64,000 nucleotides of DNA, taken from NCBI RefSeq assembly GCF_003324165.1, contig NW_025407871.1:1-64000 (forward strand). Reading direction: 5' to 3'. Positions 54,544-64,000 of the stretch are shown here, piece by piece (position 1 is the first letter of the stretch; every line of letters begins with the position of its first letter). Made by a program: the position numbers and the translations under genes. The notes beneath the pieces were generated by a model. The model saw only the letters and a program-made list of their open reading frames with translations. It was not told the origin of the DNA and ran no database searches. The DNA is from Naegleria lovaniensis (lineage: Eukaryota; Heterolobosea; Eutetramitea; Acrasida; Naegleriidae).

Positions 54544-55789
54544 TTACATGGATTCTATTAATTGTTGAGCAATGTCATCAAAAACTTCCTTAATTCCGTC
54601 GTTGGCCTTTGCACTCACTTTTAACAGGTATTTGCAGTATAAAATTGAGTATAATTATTAGTAAAATAGAATATACAAATTCATCATTGAGTATTATTAT
54701 TATTTCATGTTCATTATTGAGTATTATTATTATTAAAAAATAATATGAACATTCAATTCCATACCTTCAAAATATTTAATTCCCAATTCTTTTGCTAATT
54801 CTTCTGCTTCTTCTCTTGTAACATTTCTCATATGATCAACATCTTTCTTATTACCAACAAGTACTGTTTTTGTATGTTGATGAGCATGCTTATTGACATC
54901 TAATAACCAACGCCTTATATTATCATAGGATTCTCGTCTTGTAAGATCAAACGTTAATAATATACCATGTGCACCTCGATAATATGCTGTAATGATGGAT
55001 CGATATCGTTCTTGACCAGCTGTGTCCCACTATTGTTGTTGTTGTTGAGTGGACATTCCATGAAGTGTGTGTATGAGTTCAGTGATCCATGTGCATGAAG
55101 TGTGTGTGATATGCATGGGAATGTAAATTTTTGACATGTTGTTGTTGTTGAATGGACATTCCCATCACGAGTCCAATAAGAATATTTGTGTGTGAGTGAG
55201 TGAGTGGATGATCCATGTGCATTGAATGTCACAAATTTTGTTGTCCAGCACGTATTTTGAAAAATATATATTCCACCATTCATCATTGACATAAGATTTC
55301 GTATGAGTGTACTCACCACTTGAAGTTGAACTGGTCGATTCAAAACTGTTAAATGTACTGTTTTAAAATCTACTCCAACAGTACTGACATGATTCACATT
55401 GAATTTACTGTCACTAAACATGGACAAGATGGTTGATTTACCAACTCCACTATCACCCTATAATCAAGTTTGTGTCATAAAGAATATTATTGTCAAGTTA
55501 TAAATGTCAATTTTGATGAAAGAATATTATTTGTTGTTGGTTTGAAATATATCATGTAGACCTACCAATAATAAAATTTTGAAGAATAATTCACTGACAC
55601 ACGTAGAGTAAAATTTTCGAATGCATTCATATCCAAATAAATAATATATTTAAAAATTGTGAACAGAAATGAAACATACCCATCATTATCAAGTTGTGCA
55701 TATCCTTCTTCTTTTTGTCCTCCAATAGTAATCATATCGGAAGGAGTAGTATTGGTTTTATGTTCAGGTCGTGATCCACAAGCGCCCAT
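54544..55789 (-). CDS. Rab-like GTPase with predicted N-terminal acylation and no prenylation motif
   Basis: Five exons: 55789-55680, 55593-55566 (28 nt), 55457-55317, 55029-54765, 54617-54544; 205 residues. GTPase motifs: GDSGVGKST (P-loop), a switch I threonine in HVSTVGVDFKTV, WDTAGQERYRS (switch II), NKKD and SAK. The 28-nt exon codes the ELFFKILLL strand. The protein starts MGACGS, fitting N-myristoylation at Gly2 with palmitoylation at Cys4, and ends QQLIESM with no C-terminal Cys. Plant ARA6 and Plasmodium Rab5B use the same kind of N-terminal anchor, so membrane association by acylation is likely. Rab subfamily is not certain. Intron 3 (55316-55030) holds two copies of a TTGTTGTTGTTGA-TGGACATTCC repeat. 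Confidence 0.88.
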
Positions 55790-56243
55790 TATTATTATGA
55801 TAATTATTATGAATGGTATTGATATTTAGAGTGATGGATATCAATTGTTGTTGTTGTTGTCGTTTGAAAAATATTGTTGGTGGAATGGACCGTTGTTATT
55901 CTCGGAATGAGAGAGACGACACGAATGGACTGCTGCTCTATCTCACAGTTCAACAACAGCTTTTGAAACCTTTAACTTGTGTGAAAGAGAAAATGTGTCA
56001 ATTTTGATGAAGGAATAATGGGTGAAAGTGTACTCGGAAGCAATAATTGTTGTTGCGTATTTTTAAATCGATGTGTGGTGGTGCATGAAATGGATGACGA
56101 CGACAAGAAACACACAAATCTGGCTTTAAATGATTCCAGGTTCATTCGAATGGCATAAGAGAATCAAAAAAAGGAAAATTGATGAATATGAACATCCATA
56201 TCAAAGTGTTGTTTCGCCAATAAATAGAGATTTATATGGACAT
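55790..56243. other. Intergenic upstream of the Rab-like gene
   Basis: About 450 bases between the Rab start and the end of the NAD synthetase gene, both on the minus strand. It contains short open frames only, with no family likeness. It probably holds the Rab promoter. Confidence 0.4.
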
Positions 56244-57756
56244 TTACAATGTATAATTATCTCCTTCTGGATGAATAATATTCAAATTCAAAGGATATTT
56301 AGCCTTATGATTATTACGTTTGTGAATCAATTTAGCCTCAGAACTCAATTCTTCGAATTGTTTCAAAGCCTCAGGATCCTTAAAGGATTGTTTGAAACGA
56401 GTCTGTTCTTCCTCACTCTTGGTCATGACTTCTGTTAATAATTCAACAAAATCATAGGGAAATCCTAATTCATTCTCATCGGTTTGACCTGTTTAAATTG
56501 ATGATGGAGTGAATTCGAATTAAAAACCATATGGTTTGAAAAATACCAAATGGAAGAATCATCATGAAACATGGAATCAAAATTAATCCCAAATTGAAAT
56601 ATTGAATCGTTACATCATTAAGTCATTGAATCAAAATTAATCCCAAATTGAATCATTAAACCCATTCACGTTTACAACTTACCTGCCCATAAATCAGCAG
56701 AAGGTGGTGCTTCAAGAATAGAACTTGGAACATTCAATTCTTTTCCAACCAAAAATACTTCAGATTTGTGTAAATCAGCAATCAATTGAACATCAGCAAC
56801 ACCATCACCTGCTTTACAAAAGTAATACAAATATCCATCTTCATCATAATTACCAGTTCCTAATACAATACATGGATAACCAGATTGACTCAATAATTGA
56901 GCTGTAAAGAATCCAACTGGAGTTCTCATATAGGATTTGAGTTGACCACTACTGAAATCTCCACTTTTAATTCCCAAAGCTTGTTCAGTACGTTCTTGAA
57001 TGAGAGTATGAATTTCACTTTGATCCACTGTGACAATATGAACACTGTTCTCATCAGAAGAAGAACTATTATTAGAAGTGGCATAGACTTGTTCAAGTTC
57101 CAATGCTCGTTTCCAAATCTTTTCAGTCGATTTAATAGGTTGAGCAATTCCATAGACTTTTTTAATGGGTGAATTTGGTTGTTGCATGGCTCTCTTTTTT
57201 CAGTGTCGTGTAGGTGTGTGTATGTGTATACATATGTGTGTGTAAATGTGTATATATATGTGTATATATGTATATGTATGTATAGAGAGTAGTGTGAATC
57301 ATAAAGTGTGTATTTGATGATGGATCATGATATGATTGGCGTGATTGGATAGAATCCATCATGATATCAATGATGACGATACAACATGAACACACACACT
57401 TACCACTGCCAAAGCAAAAGTGACAGCACTATCCACACCTCCTGAAATGGATACGACGCAAGCTGTGTGTAGATAGATATAAAGTGATCATCAAGAATGA
57501 GAAGTTATAGAGTCATCGATCAAGAGGATCAAAATTGGATGTCCATAAATTTTCATCATCATTATCCATCAAAATTATAAATTGACACGTCTTGACTCAT
57601 ATTGTACAAACCTTTCAATCCACACTTTCTCATATATTCGTTGAACATTTCAGTTTTCTTTTGAATCCATTCCGATGGTTTGAATGCTCTTTCTTCTCTT
57701 ACTTTTTGAAGAGCTTGTTTCAATTCATCATGTAACACTGCAACTTGTTTCATCAT
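56244..57756 (-). CDS. NAD+ synthetase, ammonia-type (NadE-like, no glutaminase domain)
   Basis: Four exons: 57756-57612, 57462-57404, 57193-56683 and 56488-56244; 319 residues. Exon 2 carries the ATP-binding PP-loop (VVSISGGVDSAVTF). Exon 3 has LGTGNYDEDGY, FCKAGDGVADVQLIADLHKS and SILEAPPSADLW; exon 4 starts QTDENELGFPYDF. These are the NadE signature blocks. The enzyme amidates nicotinic acid adenine dinucleotide to NAD+. The glutamine-using domain of animal and yeast NADSYN is absent, so ammonia or a separate donor is expected. The intron 57403-57194 holds a (TGTGTA)-type microsatellite. Confidence 0.9.
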
Positions 57757-57968
57757 CTTGATTTGGTGTGTATGTGAATGGCAAATGGATAACGATGATC
57801 ACTCGAGAATTTCAATCTATTTTTTTTTAATAAATTTTTGGTCGAGAATTGGCGAACTTGATCCTTCCACTAAATCGTAGAATGTGAGAATTGCACTTCT
57901 CAACAAAATTCAGCCAACTCTCTGAATTCCAGATAAATTTATTGAGTTACACCTTCGATGTCTTACTG

Positions 57969-59525
57969 TTATTGCTGTTTGTGTTGTTGTTGTTGTTGAG
58001 AGAACATTAATTGTGTGGATTTCTTTCTTATTTGATATAAACATCCAATAATGAGTGCTTTCTGTTTTTCATCTTTCAAATCATGATAAGTGAATAGAGA
58101 TTCTTCTCTAATGTTCAAATGTGTTTTACACACTTTTAAAAATTGTTCAATATTATTGGATTCTTTCCAGAGAGATTTCGAGGGTTGTTGTTTTGTAATA
58201 TATATTGGTGTAGAAGAGTTGTTGTTCGTAGTATGATTATTATTACTATTACTTGTAGTAGAAGTAGAAGTAGTAGAAGTAATAGTATTACCACAAGTGG
58301 TAGAAAGAGCACTACCATTCTGTGTGAAAGTATCCGATGATGACGATGATACTTTTACATTAAATAATACATCCATGAGAATACACAAAATGATACCATT
58401 CTTTAAATTTTGATAAAATGATATCGAGTTGTTGAATGGTATGTTCGTAATGGATTCAATCCATTTCTGTAATTCATTTTCTGCATCTCTAAAATCACTT
58501 TCATAAATTCCAGCAATTTCAGCATCTGTAATGTTTTGATAATTCGTGAAGGATGGAGAATTATTATTACGTGGAGAAGTCAATGCATTCATGGTTGTAG
58601 TTGTCAATAAATGATTTGTACTGCTATTACTACTGTTATTATTGCTACTATTATTATTGCTATTATTATTACTATTATTATTATTATTGCTATTATTATT
58701 ATTACTTCGATTATTCAATTTAGAAAATGAAGAATTGTGAGTCAAATTACTACTTGATGAAATGTTATTGCTGGTGATTAGTTTGGATTTACTGTTGCGT
58801 GGAGTGATGGATGGAGTTGATGTAATGGTTGAGGATGTGTGATCGATATGGGATGATGAATGATTGGAATGTGTTGAATCTACGTCACCATTATTATGGG
58901 TTGTTGTACATGTGGATGCAGTAGAGGAATCATGGATCGTGTCATCACGTGGCTGATTGGTGTTTGGATCATTTGTTGCAGTCATGGACACGTCAGCAGA
59001 AGTATGGTTTGATGTTGTTATGGTTGCGGATGGTGGTAGTGATGGTGAAATATTCAAGACTTGTTGTTGTTCCGATAATCGATGTTGTAATTCTTCAATG
59101 AGTTGATTCTTTTCTTTCAACATGTTAATAAAATACTCTTTTTGTTTCTCAATGTCATGTGATAATTTCTGTATCAATAATAAAATATTATCAAAATCAT
59201 CGATATTGCTACTATTATTATTTAATAAAAGATTTGTATGAAATAATTGCTTTTTCAGTGTTTCATTTTCATCTCGTAATTGTTGAATTTCATTTTCAAA
59301 GTGAAGAATGGTTTGGACATGAGTCAATTGAATTTCTCTGACACAGTGTTGAAGTGTCGAGTTCATCACATCCAAATGGTGTGTATTCGATTGACTAGTT
59401 GTAGTTGATGAAGGTTGTTGAATAACGGTAATGTTCGTCATGTCATTAACAGGACGATCTGATGTATCACCGATAGCATTGGAGGTTATATCCATTGTCA
59501 TCAAGGATGATGCGCCATTGGACAT
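57969..59525 (-). CDS. Calponin-homology domain protein with coiled coil and poly-Asn tracts
   Basis: Single exon, 518 residues. Residues about 60-160 include a coiled coil (QTILHFENEIQQLRDENETL, KQKEYFINMLKEKNQLIEEL). A long Ser/Thr/Asn region with near-pure Asn runs follows. The C-terminal part fits one CH domain: ENELQKWIESITNIPF, FYQNLKNGIILCILMDVLF, LWKESNNIEQFLKVCKTH, LFTYHDLKDEKQKALIIGCL. A Ser/Thr/Asn insert of about 50 residues sits between its second and third helices. Single CH domains bind actin or microtubules; the partner is unknown. The stop is followed closely by the NAD synthetase gene start on the same strand (212 bases). Confidence 0.75.
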   Translation of the reverse strand: MSNGASSLMTMDITSNAIGDTSDRPVNDMTNITVIQQPSSTTTSQSNTHHLDVMNSTLQHCVREIQLTHVQTILHFENEIQQLRDENETLKKQLFHTNLLLNNNSSNIDDFDNILLLIQKLSHDIEKQKEYFINMLKEKNQLIEELQHRLSEQQQVLNISPSLPPSATITTSNHTSADVSMTATNDPNTNQPRDDTIHDSSTASTCTTTHNNGDVDSTHSNHSSSHIDHTSSTITSTPSITPRNSKSKLITSNNISSSSNLTHNSSFSKLNNRSNNNNSNNNNNSNNNSNNNSSNNNSSNSSTNHLLTTTTMNALTSPRNNNSPSFTNYQNITDAEIAGIYESDFRDAENELQKWIESITNIPFNNSISFYQNLKNGIILCILMDVLFNVKVSSSSSDTFTQNGSALSTTCGNTITSTTSTSTTSNSNNNHTTNNNSSTPIYITKQQPSKSLWKESNNIEQFLKVCKTHLNIREESLFTYHDLKDEKQKALIIGCLYQIRKKSTQLMFSQQQQQHKQQ

Positions 59526-59587
59526 TTTTTTTTAATATTGATAGCTGACTTGGGCGGAACCATTCATGATTATCCAACTTTTATTGT

Positions 59588-60568
59588 TTAATAATTGACA
59601 AAATCATCTTGTTGCTGATCCAAGCTCCCAGAGGTGCTGCTCACTGATTCTTCATCAATTCGTTCCTCTACATGGTAATATTTACTTGGAGAGTTTGTTA
59701 AAGAATTGGTGGAGGTATTGAGTGTTTTAACCTTATTTAACAAGCCATCGATTTGAGATAACACTCTGGTACAATCAGATTTAAAGGTTTGTGATTTGTC
59801 TCTAATATCTTTCCTCAAATCTTTAGGAATGGTTAATTTCATATTTTCATGAGCTGCTTGTAAAATGTTGAGAGCTTTGTGGCCATTTTCAAATAATTTC
59901 GAAATATCTGCTTGTTTTTTAGAATGAGAGGATGATGGTTTGAGATCTGAATCAGAGCTGCTCGAATCTTTTAAATCTTTCACTGAGAGCCTTGAAGAGT
60001 TCAATTTGCTGTTGGATAGGGTTGAAAGAGGTAACCTTAAAGAAGATGTGGTTTTAGGAGAAACAACACTCACTTTCTTTTTAAAAGAAGAAAATGATTT
60101 GGAATGATTTTCATCTCCTTCACTTGAACTAGTGGTGGAGCTGAACTCATCATACAAATTTCTATTTGCTTTTTTTGCAAACGAACTTTTAAGTGGCATT
60201 TGAGATGATGCAATGTTTTCAGAGGGTCCTATGGAATGTTTGTGATTTGGAGACAAGGTATAGGTCTTTGGATTGAAATTGTTGACACTTGATGACATTC
60301 TAGGAGGGGAAGAAGTGTGCTGGCTGGAGGATACAATGGCGCTTGATGTTAAACGATGATTCGGAGATAGACTAGTTATTTTGCTTCTTGACCCTGAGCG
60401 AACCGGAGAAGTAGCATCTGAAGCTTTCTTCTTCTTATGCGCTGTCATTACGAGAGATGTATGGTTTTCCTCAATGGCTGAGTCAATGGATTTCAGCAAG
60501 TCGTTCAAATTGAGGTCGGGTTGAGCAATGTTGAGCTTGGAGTTCTTTCGGATTTGATTCGTTGTCAT
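59588..60568 (-). CDS. Unrecognised Ser-rich protein
   Basis: Single exon, 326 residues. I do not recognise the family. Residues 1-45 form a possible amphipathic helix (LNLNDLLKSIDSAIEE). Residues 45-225 are Ser/Pro/Lys-rich and probably disordered. Residues 225-295 are helical (DISKLFENGHKALNILQAAH, LRKDIRDKSQTFKSDCTRVL, IDGLLNKVKTL). The tail is acidic and Gln-rich. The codon pattern resembles neighbours, and the frame is long and clean, so it is likely real. Confidence 0.55.
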   Translation of the reverse strand: MTTNQIRKNSKLNIAQPDLNLNDLLKSIDSAIEENHTSLVMTAHKKKKASDATSPVRSGSRSKITSLSPNHRLTSSAIVSSSQHTSSPPRMSSSVNNFNPKTYTLSPNHKHSIGPSENIASSQMPLKSSFAKKANRNLYDEFSSTTSSSEGDENHSKSFSSFKKKVSVVSPKTTSSLRLPLSTLSNSKLNSSRLSVKDLKDSSSSDSDLKPSSSHSKKQADISKLFENGHKALNILQAAHENMKLTIPKDLRKDIRDKSQTFKSDCTRVLSQIDGLLNKVKTLNTSTNSLTNSPSKYYHVEERIDEESVSSTSGSLDQQQDDFVNY

Positions 60569-60769
60569 GATTGTATTCGTTCTTACTTAGTTATGGAGTA
60601 AACGGGAGTAATTTTACGATCTCAGAGATTCAATGTCTCGTGGTGGGGGTGTTCTCTTGTACCGCACCCTTAAAGCCTTTTTTTTAAAATTTGAATTCTG
60701 TAGTCTGTAACGGTCAAAACGGTAAAAATTACATGTCGTTTGCCATCAAATATGTATGGCTCTGGTTTA

Positions 60770-61697
60770 TTAATGTGTTGTTGATGGAAGAGAAGTGAAT
60801 GGAGGTTTTTGAAGAATAAACAAGGGATATCCAAAACCAATTTCATCTACATGTATGGACTTGTATGACCAGTCTAATAAATTAGTTTCACCATCTTGTT
60901 TCTTTGGATTTAAAAACTATTGCAAGTCATGAAATTTTTCAATGTTCCCCAATGAGACGAGTTGTTTAATCGTCATTGTCAAACACACACATCATGAAGA
61001 AAGTGATCATTCCAAACACCATATAGTGGTAACACAAGAAGGTATGCATGGCACACAACATTTCACTCATAACATTCAACAATTGTCAAACACTTACAAT
61101 TTTTCTAAAATGAGGTTGAGAAAAACTAATTTGTAAAAATCTTCCACTTGGTTTCAAAATTCGATAAACTTCACAACACATTTTACATGTTTGTTCTCGT
61201 ACATGTGGTTCAGGATCCCATGGATCACCAGCATCTACCACTAATGCATCCATTGTACCTTTATCTAATACAATATCAAATGTACCATCTGCAAAGCCTT
61301 TCATATCCATCATGTCCATTTCAACCCATTCCATATTTGGATGTTTTATTTTCATCTTTTCAATCACAGTATGACTATAATCCATATTAGTAATGGAATG
61401 ATATCCGTCCTTGTACATATCTTCACTCAATGTACTATTACCACATCCTACAATTAATATTTTGACTTGTTGTTTGGAATCATGATGAGCAGTGAGATAA
61501 GGCTCTAAATAGGGTTTCCATTGTTGAAATGTTCCTAACCAATCATAATTTTCTTCTTTTTCAAATCGTTGATCCCAATACCATTTATGTTTGTAATCGT
61601 GAGTATTTTCTGGTTCAAAGTTTTGAGATTCCGACGATGATGAAGTGTGTTGTTGTTGCTGTGATGGTGTTGTTTCAGTAGTGTTTTGACTGCTCAT
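60770..61697 (-). CDS. EEF1AKMT4/METTL13-like methyltransferase
   Basis: Exons 61697-61098 and 60916-60770 give 248 residues. After a Gln/Ser-rich lead come YWDQRF, YDWLGTFQQWKPYLEP, ILIVGCGNSTLSEDMYKDGY (SAM-binding motif I), NMDYSHTVIEKM, VLDKGTMDALV and FLQISFSQPHFRKI. These match EEF1AKMT4 and the N-terminal half of METTL13, which methylate eEF1A. Exon 2 adds FLNPKKQDGETNLLDWSYKS...GFGYPLFILQKPP, the expected last strands; without it the protein would end early in a three-residue tail. The intron is 181 nt. It is divergent from the NOL12-like gene. Confidence 0.85.
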
Positions 61698-61913
61698 TTT
61701 TTTTTGGTGTTTTTCGAGTTGTTGCAACAAGTGTTTCTGAACTTGAGTGAGGTCTGCAACTGCATGCTGCTGGTGGTTTTGAACAAGTCATAGTCATACC
61801 AAACCTGTGGTTCATCAAGAAAGGAGGAGATTTGGATGTGATCCTTTACAATCTCTTTCATTACGCTCCGAGTCTCTGATTCTTTTAATCTTTCATAAAA
61901 AAAAATAAAAAAA

Positions 61914-62841
61914 ATGTCAGGTCGAAACATCTTCAACAAAAATCTGGAGCATGAAAAAGTCAAACCTTCCAACGCCTATCGGAATACAGTCACGGCACGA
62001 GCACTCTCTATTAAATTTGATAAACAATCACGTGAGGATTATGTTAAAAATTTAAAGAAAAGAAAAGATATTAATCGACTCATCGGAAGAGAACAACAAA
62101 AAAGACATGAAGAAAAAATTAAACAAGAAAGAAAATTAGAAAAGAGATTAAGAGATGAAGAAATGTTACGATCTCTCAATATAGATCCTGATCAATTTAA
62201 AGGAAAGAATAAAAAAAAAGAATATGAACAATTATTAAAGAAACAAAAAAAGGAAGAAAATGATGGATTTGGAACTGGTCAATCAAAATTTGTAGTTGAA
62301 TTGGAAGAATTAACTAATGAAAATTCTGATGATGATGAAAATACTAATGATGAAAATGATGATGAGAAAGATATGAATGAACTTTCATATTCTGCAACAT
62401 CTACAAGTTACTCTCTCAAAAAGAATCAAAAAGAAACTATTTTAAAACATGATGAACTCAANNNNNNNNNNAGAAGAAGAACTCAATAATGAACAAGAAG
62501 AATCGTCTTCCACTGTTACAGTCTCTGTGAAACCATTCAATTTCAATTCAGGCAATTTTGATAGCGATGATGATCATTCTGGAGATAGTGATGATTCTAG
62601 TTGTGAGGATTCTAATGATGAACATCAAACTCAACCAGCCAAATCTATCAGACAACAAATTCTATCTCTTAAGCCTCATGAGCTCAACAAGAAAATTATT
62701 GAAATGCAACGAGAACGTAAAAAAGACAAGAAACAAAAGAAGAAAACTCCTGCAAAACTGAAATCAGATTTGAAAAAGAAAAAGAAGATTATGAAAGAAA
62801 AGAGAGCAAAGAGAGAACCTTCAAAAAGAAAGAAGAAATAA
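61914..62841 (+). CDS. NOL12/Rrp17-like nucleolar protein, interrupted by an assembly gap
   Basis: Starts at ATG 61914. The N-terminal region (ALSIKFDKQSREDYVKNLKK, RKDINRLIGREQQKRHEEKI) matches the Nop25/NOL12 family signature I-x-F-D-x-x-x-R-x-x-Y-L...KRK, followed by a basic coiled coil. These nucleolar proteins act in pre-rRNA processing as a 5'-3' exonuclease (Rrp17). An acidic Asp/Asn tract follows, then ten N (62462-62471), then an acidic stretch and a strongly basic C-terminus (ELNKKIIEMQRERKKDKKQK, ending REPSKRKKK). The frames before and after the gap differ as printed; overlapping the repeated GAACTCAA on both sides would keep frame. Confidence 0.75.
62462..62471. other. Second assembly gap of ten N
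   Basis: Ten N inside the NOL12-like coding region. The left flank ends GATGAACTCAA and the right flank begins AGAAGAAGAACTCAATAATG, so both share GAACTCAA. As with the gap at 12604, this may be a short unmerged contig overlap. Confidence 0.9.
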
Positions 62842-62869
62842 AATTCATACAAACTGAATTGCTGGATAC

Positions 62870-63685
62870 TACAACTGTACGATAAAGGTTGACACTCCAA
62901 ATAAGCTACACTTCCTGTAGAGGAGACAGCAACTAACACGTTGGTATTAATCTATTACTGTTTGAAGTTACATAACATACTTTTTTGGAACTTTGGAAAA
63001 ACATTTTGTCTTGCCCACACTCATCTTTCTATAAGTTTTTGGGAGGAGTGAAACTCCAGATGGTGTGTTGGGAAATTGTTGGTATTGAGGAGTTTCAGTT
63101 CATTGACAATTCAACTTGATTGGGATCAGTGTTTCCATGAGGTAACATATTAAGGAATGTATTGTTTCCAAAATGAACTTCCAGTTTGACTTAACTCACT
63201 TTAAGAGTACTCCCTCAAGAGTAACATAATTTCAACAAAGATTGTATATTCTAAGTTCTGAAAGCGTATCTTTGATATATTGGTTGTTGGGATTGATTAA
63301 TATTTGATTACTCTTGGCTGTGTAAATGACAAAATCTACAATTACTTGTAAATGTTGGGTTAGTACAATGTCATTTTGCAGAGGTTCTTGTTGACAAGTA
63401 TAATCAATTGTAAACAGTTAATTGCAAGGATATATTTTGATATGTAGCTTCATCTAATATTATGACGGGTCGTTACTGAGAAAAATATGATTTATTTATG
63501 AATTAATAATCGCTTTAAGTACTAAAAATTAAATCCTTACAAAATTATCGTTAACAAGTACATGTTATGTAACTTCAAACAATAATAGATTAATACCAAT
63601 GGGTTAGTTGCTGTCTCCTCTCCAGGAAGTGTCGCTTCTTTGGAGATGGAGTGTCAACCAACAACCTTTATTGTTGTACAATTGT
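62870..63685. repeat. Large inverted repeat with gene-like arms
   Basis: Left arm about 62870-62979, right arm about 63561-63685, with roughly 580 bases between. Read outward (left arm on minus, right arm on plus), both arms carry GTTATGTAACTTCAAACA-TAATAG and then a related frame: INTNVLVAVSSTGSVAYLEC on the left and INTNGLVAVSSPGSVASLEM on the right, each followed by CQP. So the arms look like two diverged inverted copies of one exon, each after an AG acceptor, rather than transposon ends. The spacer holds no supported gene. The arms lack a full gene context and are probably duplicated fragments. Confidence 0.6.
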
Positions 63686-64000
63686 CCCGAGAAATGGATA
63701 CTAGCATGTGATGAAAAAACTCAAATTGCTTTGAGAAAAACCACATTGAATGGATAATAGCTCTGGGAAGAATATAGATCATATAAATAAAATTGTTAGT
63801 AATCTTCAATCAAATCATCAACAAAATGTTAATTTTGAAAAAAATCAAGAATATTCAAGTCTACTTCACCACAAGTGATCATAAAAAAAGGTTAGCTCAA
63901 TAAAAATTTGTTAAATAAGAAATTGATATAAACCATGTTCCTTGAAAAACATCGCATCGTGGGAAAAACCCATCAATGATAAGGCTTAAGCCAATCGCAA
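63686..64000. other. Unassigned AT-rich sequence at the window edge
   Basis: I see no open frame, repeat or RNA gene that I can support in this last stretch. Confidence 0.4.

Noticed and set aside
57200-57290. TG/TA-rich microsatellite in an NAD synthetase intron as a functional element
   Set aside because: It is ordinary simple sequence inside an intron, with no sign of a specific role.

Overview
The window is AT-rich, gene-dense nuclear DNA from a flagellate-forming protist. The best inference is a heterolobosean amoeboflagellate of the Naegleria type. The reasons are: typical eukaryotic housekeeping genes (Nup133, POLD3, ORC1/CDC6-like, APC/C activator, RPC11, uS15, eL43); axonemal genes (CCDC40, DRC8/EFCAB2, a JHY-like protein, a CDKL kinase); a TmcB-like membrane protein; a GPI-type Ly6/uPAR-CD59-like surface protein, a class reported from Naegleria fowleri; poly-Ser/Asn/Gln tracts; and very short GT-AG introns. 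Species is not determined from sequence alone. No retroelement, rRNA, tRNA or CRISPR was recognised.

Layout. 1-9.8 kb: 3' end of an SDS22-like LRR gene overlapping a TmcB-like gene, a PB1-LIR-UBA protein, Nup133, a LYR protein, a CMC1-like CX9C protein and an unknown membrane protein. 9.7-16 kb: a small membrane protein, an SDR dehydrogenase and UDP-glucose dehydrogenase appear twice around a 10-N gap. The two 2.92-kb blocks are almost identical and end exactly at the gap, so they look like two overlapping contigs placed end to end, not a real duplication. 16-28.6 kb: GPR137-like, CYP40, CDKL kinase, BIVM, Cdc20/Cdh1, CCDC40, RPC11, ROMO1. 29-37.6 kb: ankyrin-kinase, Myb, JHY-like, zinc finger-dsRBD, RPS13. 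37.6-47.2 kb: ENGASE, DRC8, RPL37A, POLD3, ORC1/CDC6, an ML-domain (NPC2-like) protein, and a Ly6-like protein. 47.6-52.9 kb: a 15-exon glycine-rich gene. 53-62.8 kb: TatD, an unusual Rab, NAD synthetase, a CH-domain protein, a disordered protein, an EEF1AKMT4-like methyltransferase and a NOL12-like nucleolar protein (with a second 10-N gap). 62.9-63.7 kb: a large inverted repeat carrying gene-like fragments.

The strongest unusual signal is splicing. Most introns I could resolve are about 46-56 nt, and the genes use extremely small exons. The glycine-rich gene (47650-52892) has a run of four 9-nt and two 18-nt exons, all phase 2, all starting TGGTGGA and each adding one or two Gly-Gly-X units. 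The ankyrin-kinase gene (29007-31184) needs exons of 6, 3 and 5 nt to restore the ankyrin NGFTPL motif and the kinase MSPE motif. The Cdc20/Cdh1 gene has a TAG/CAG tandem acceptor that would put in or leave out one residue of the APC/C-binding C-box. Exon structures were built by hand from GT/AG sites, reading frame and family conservation; none is confirmed by transcripts.
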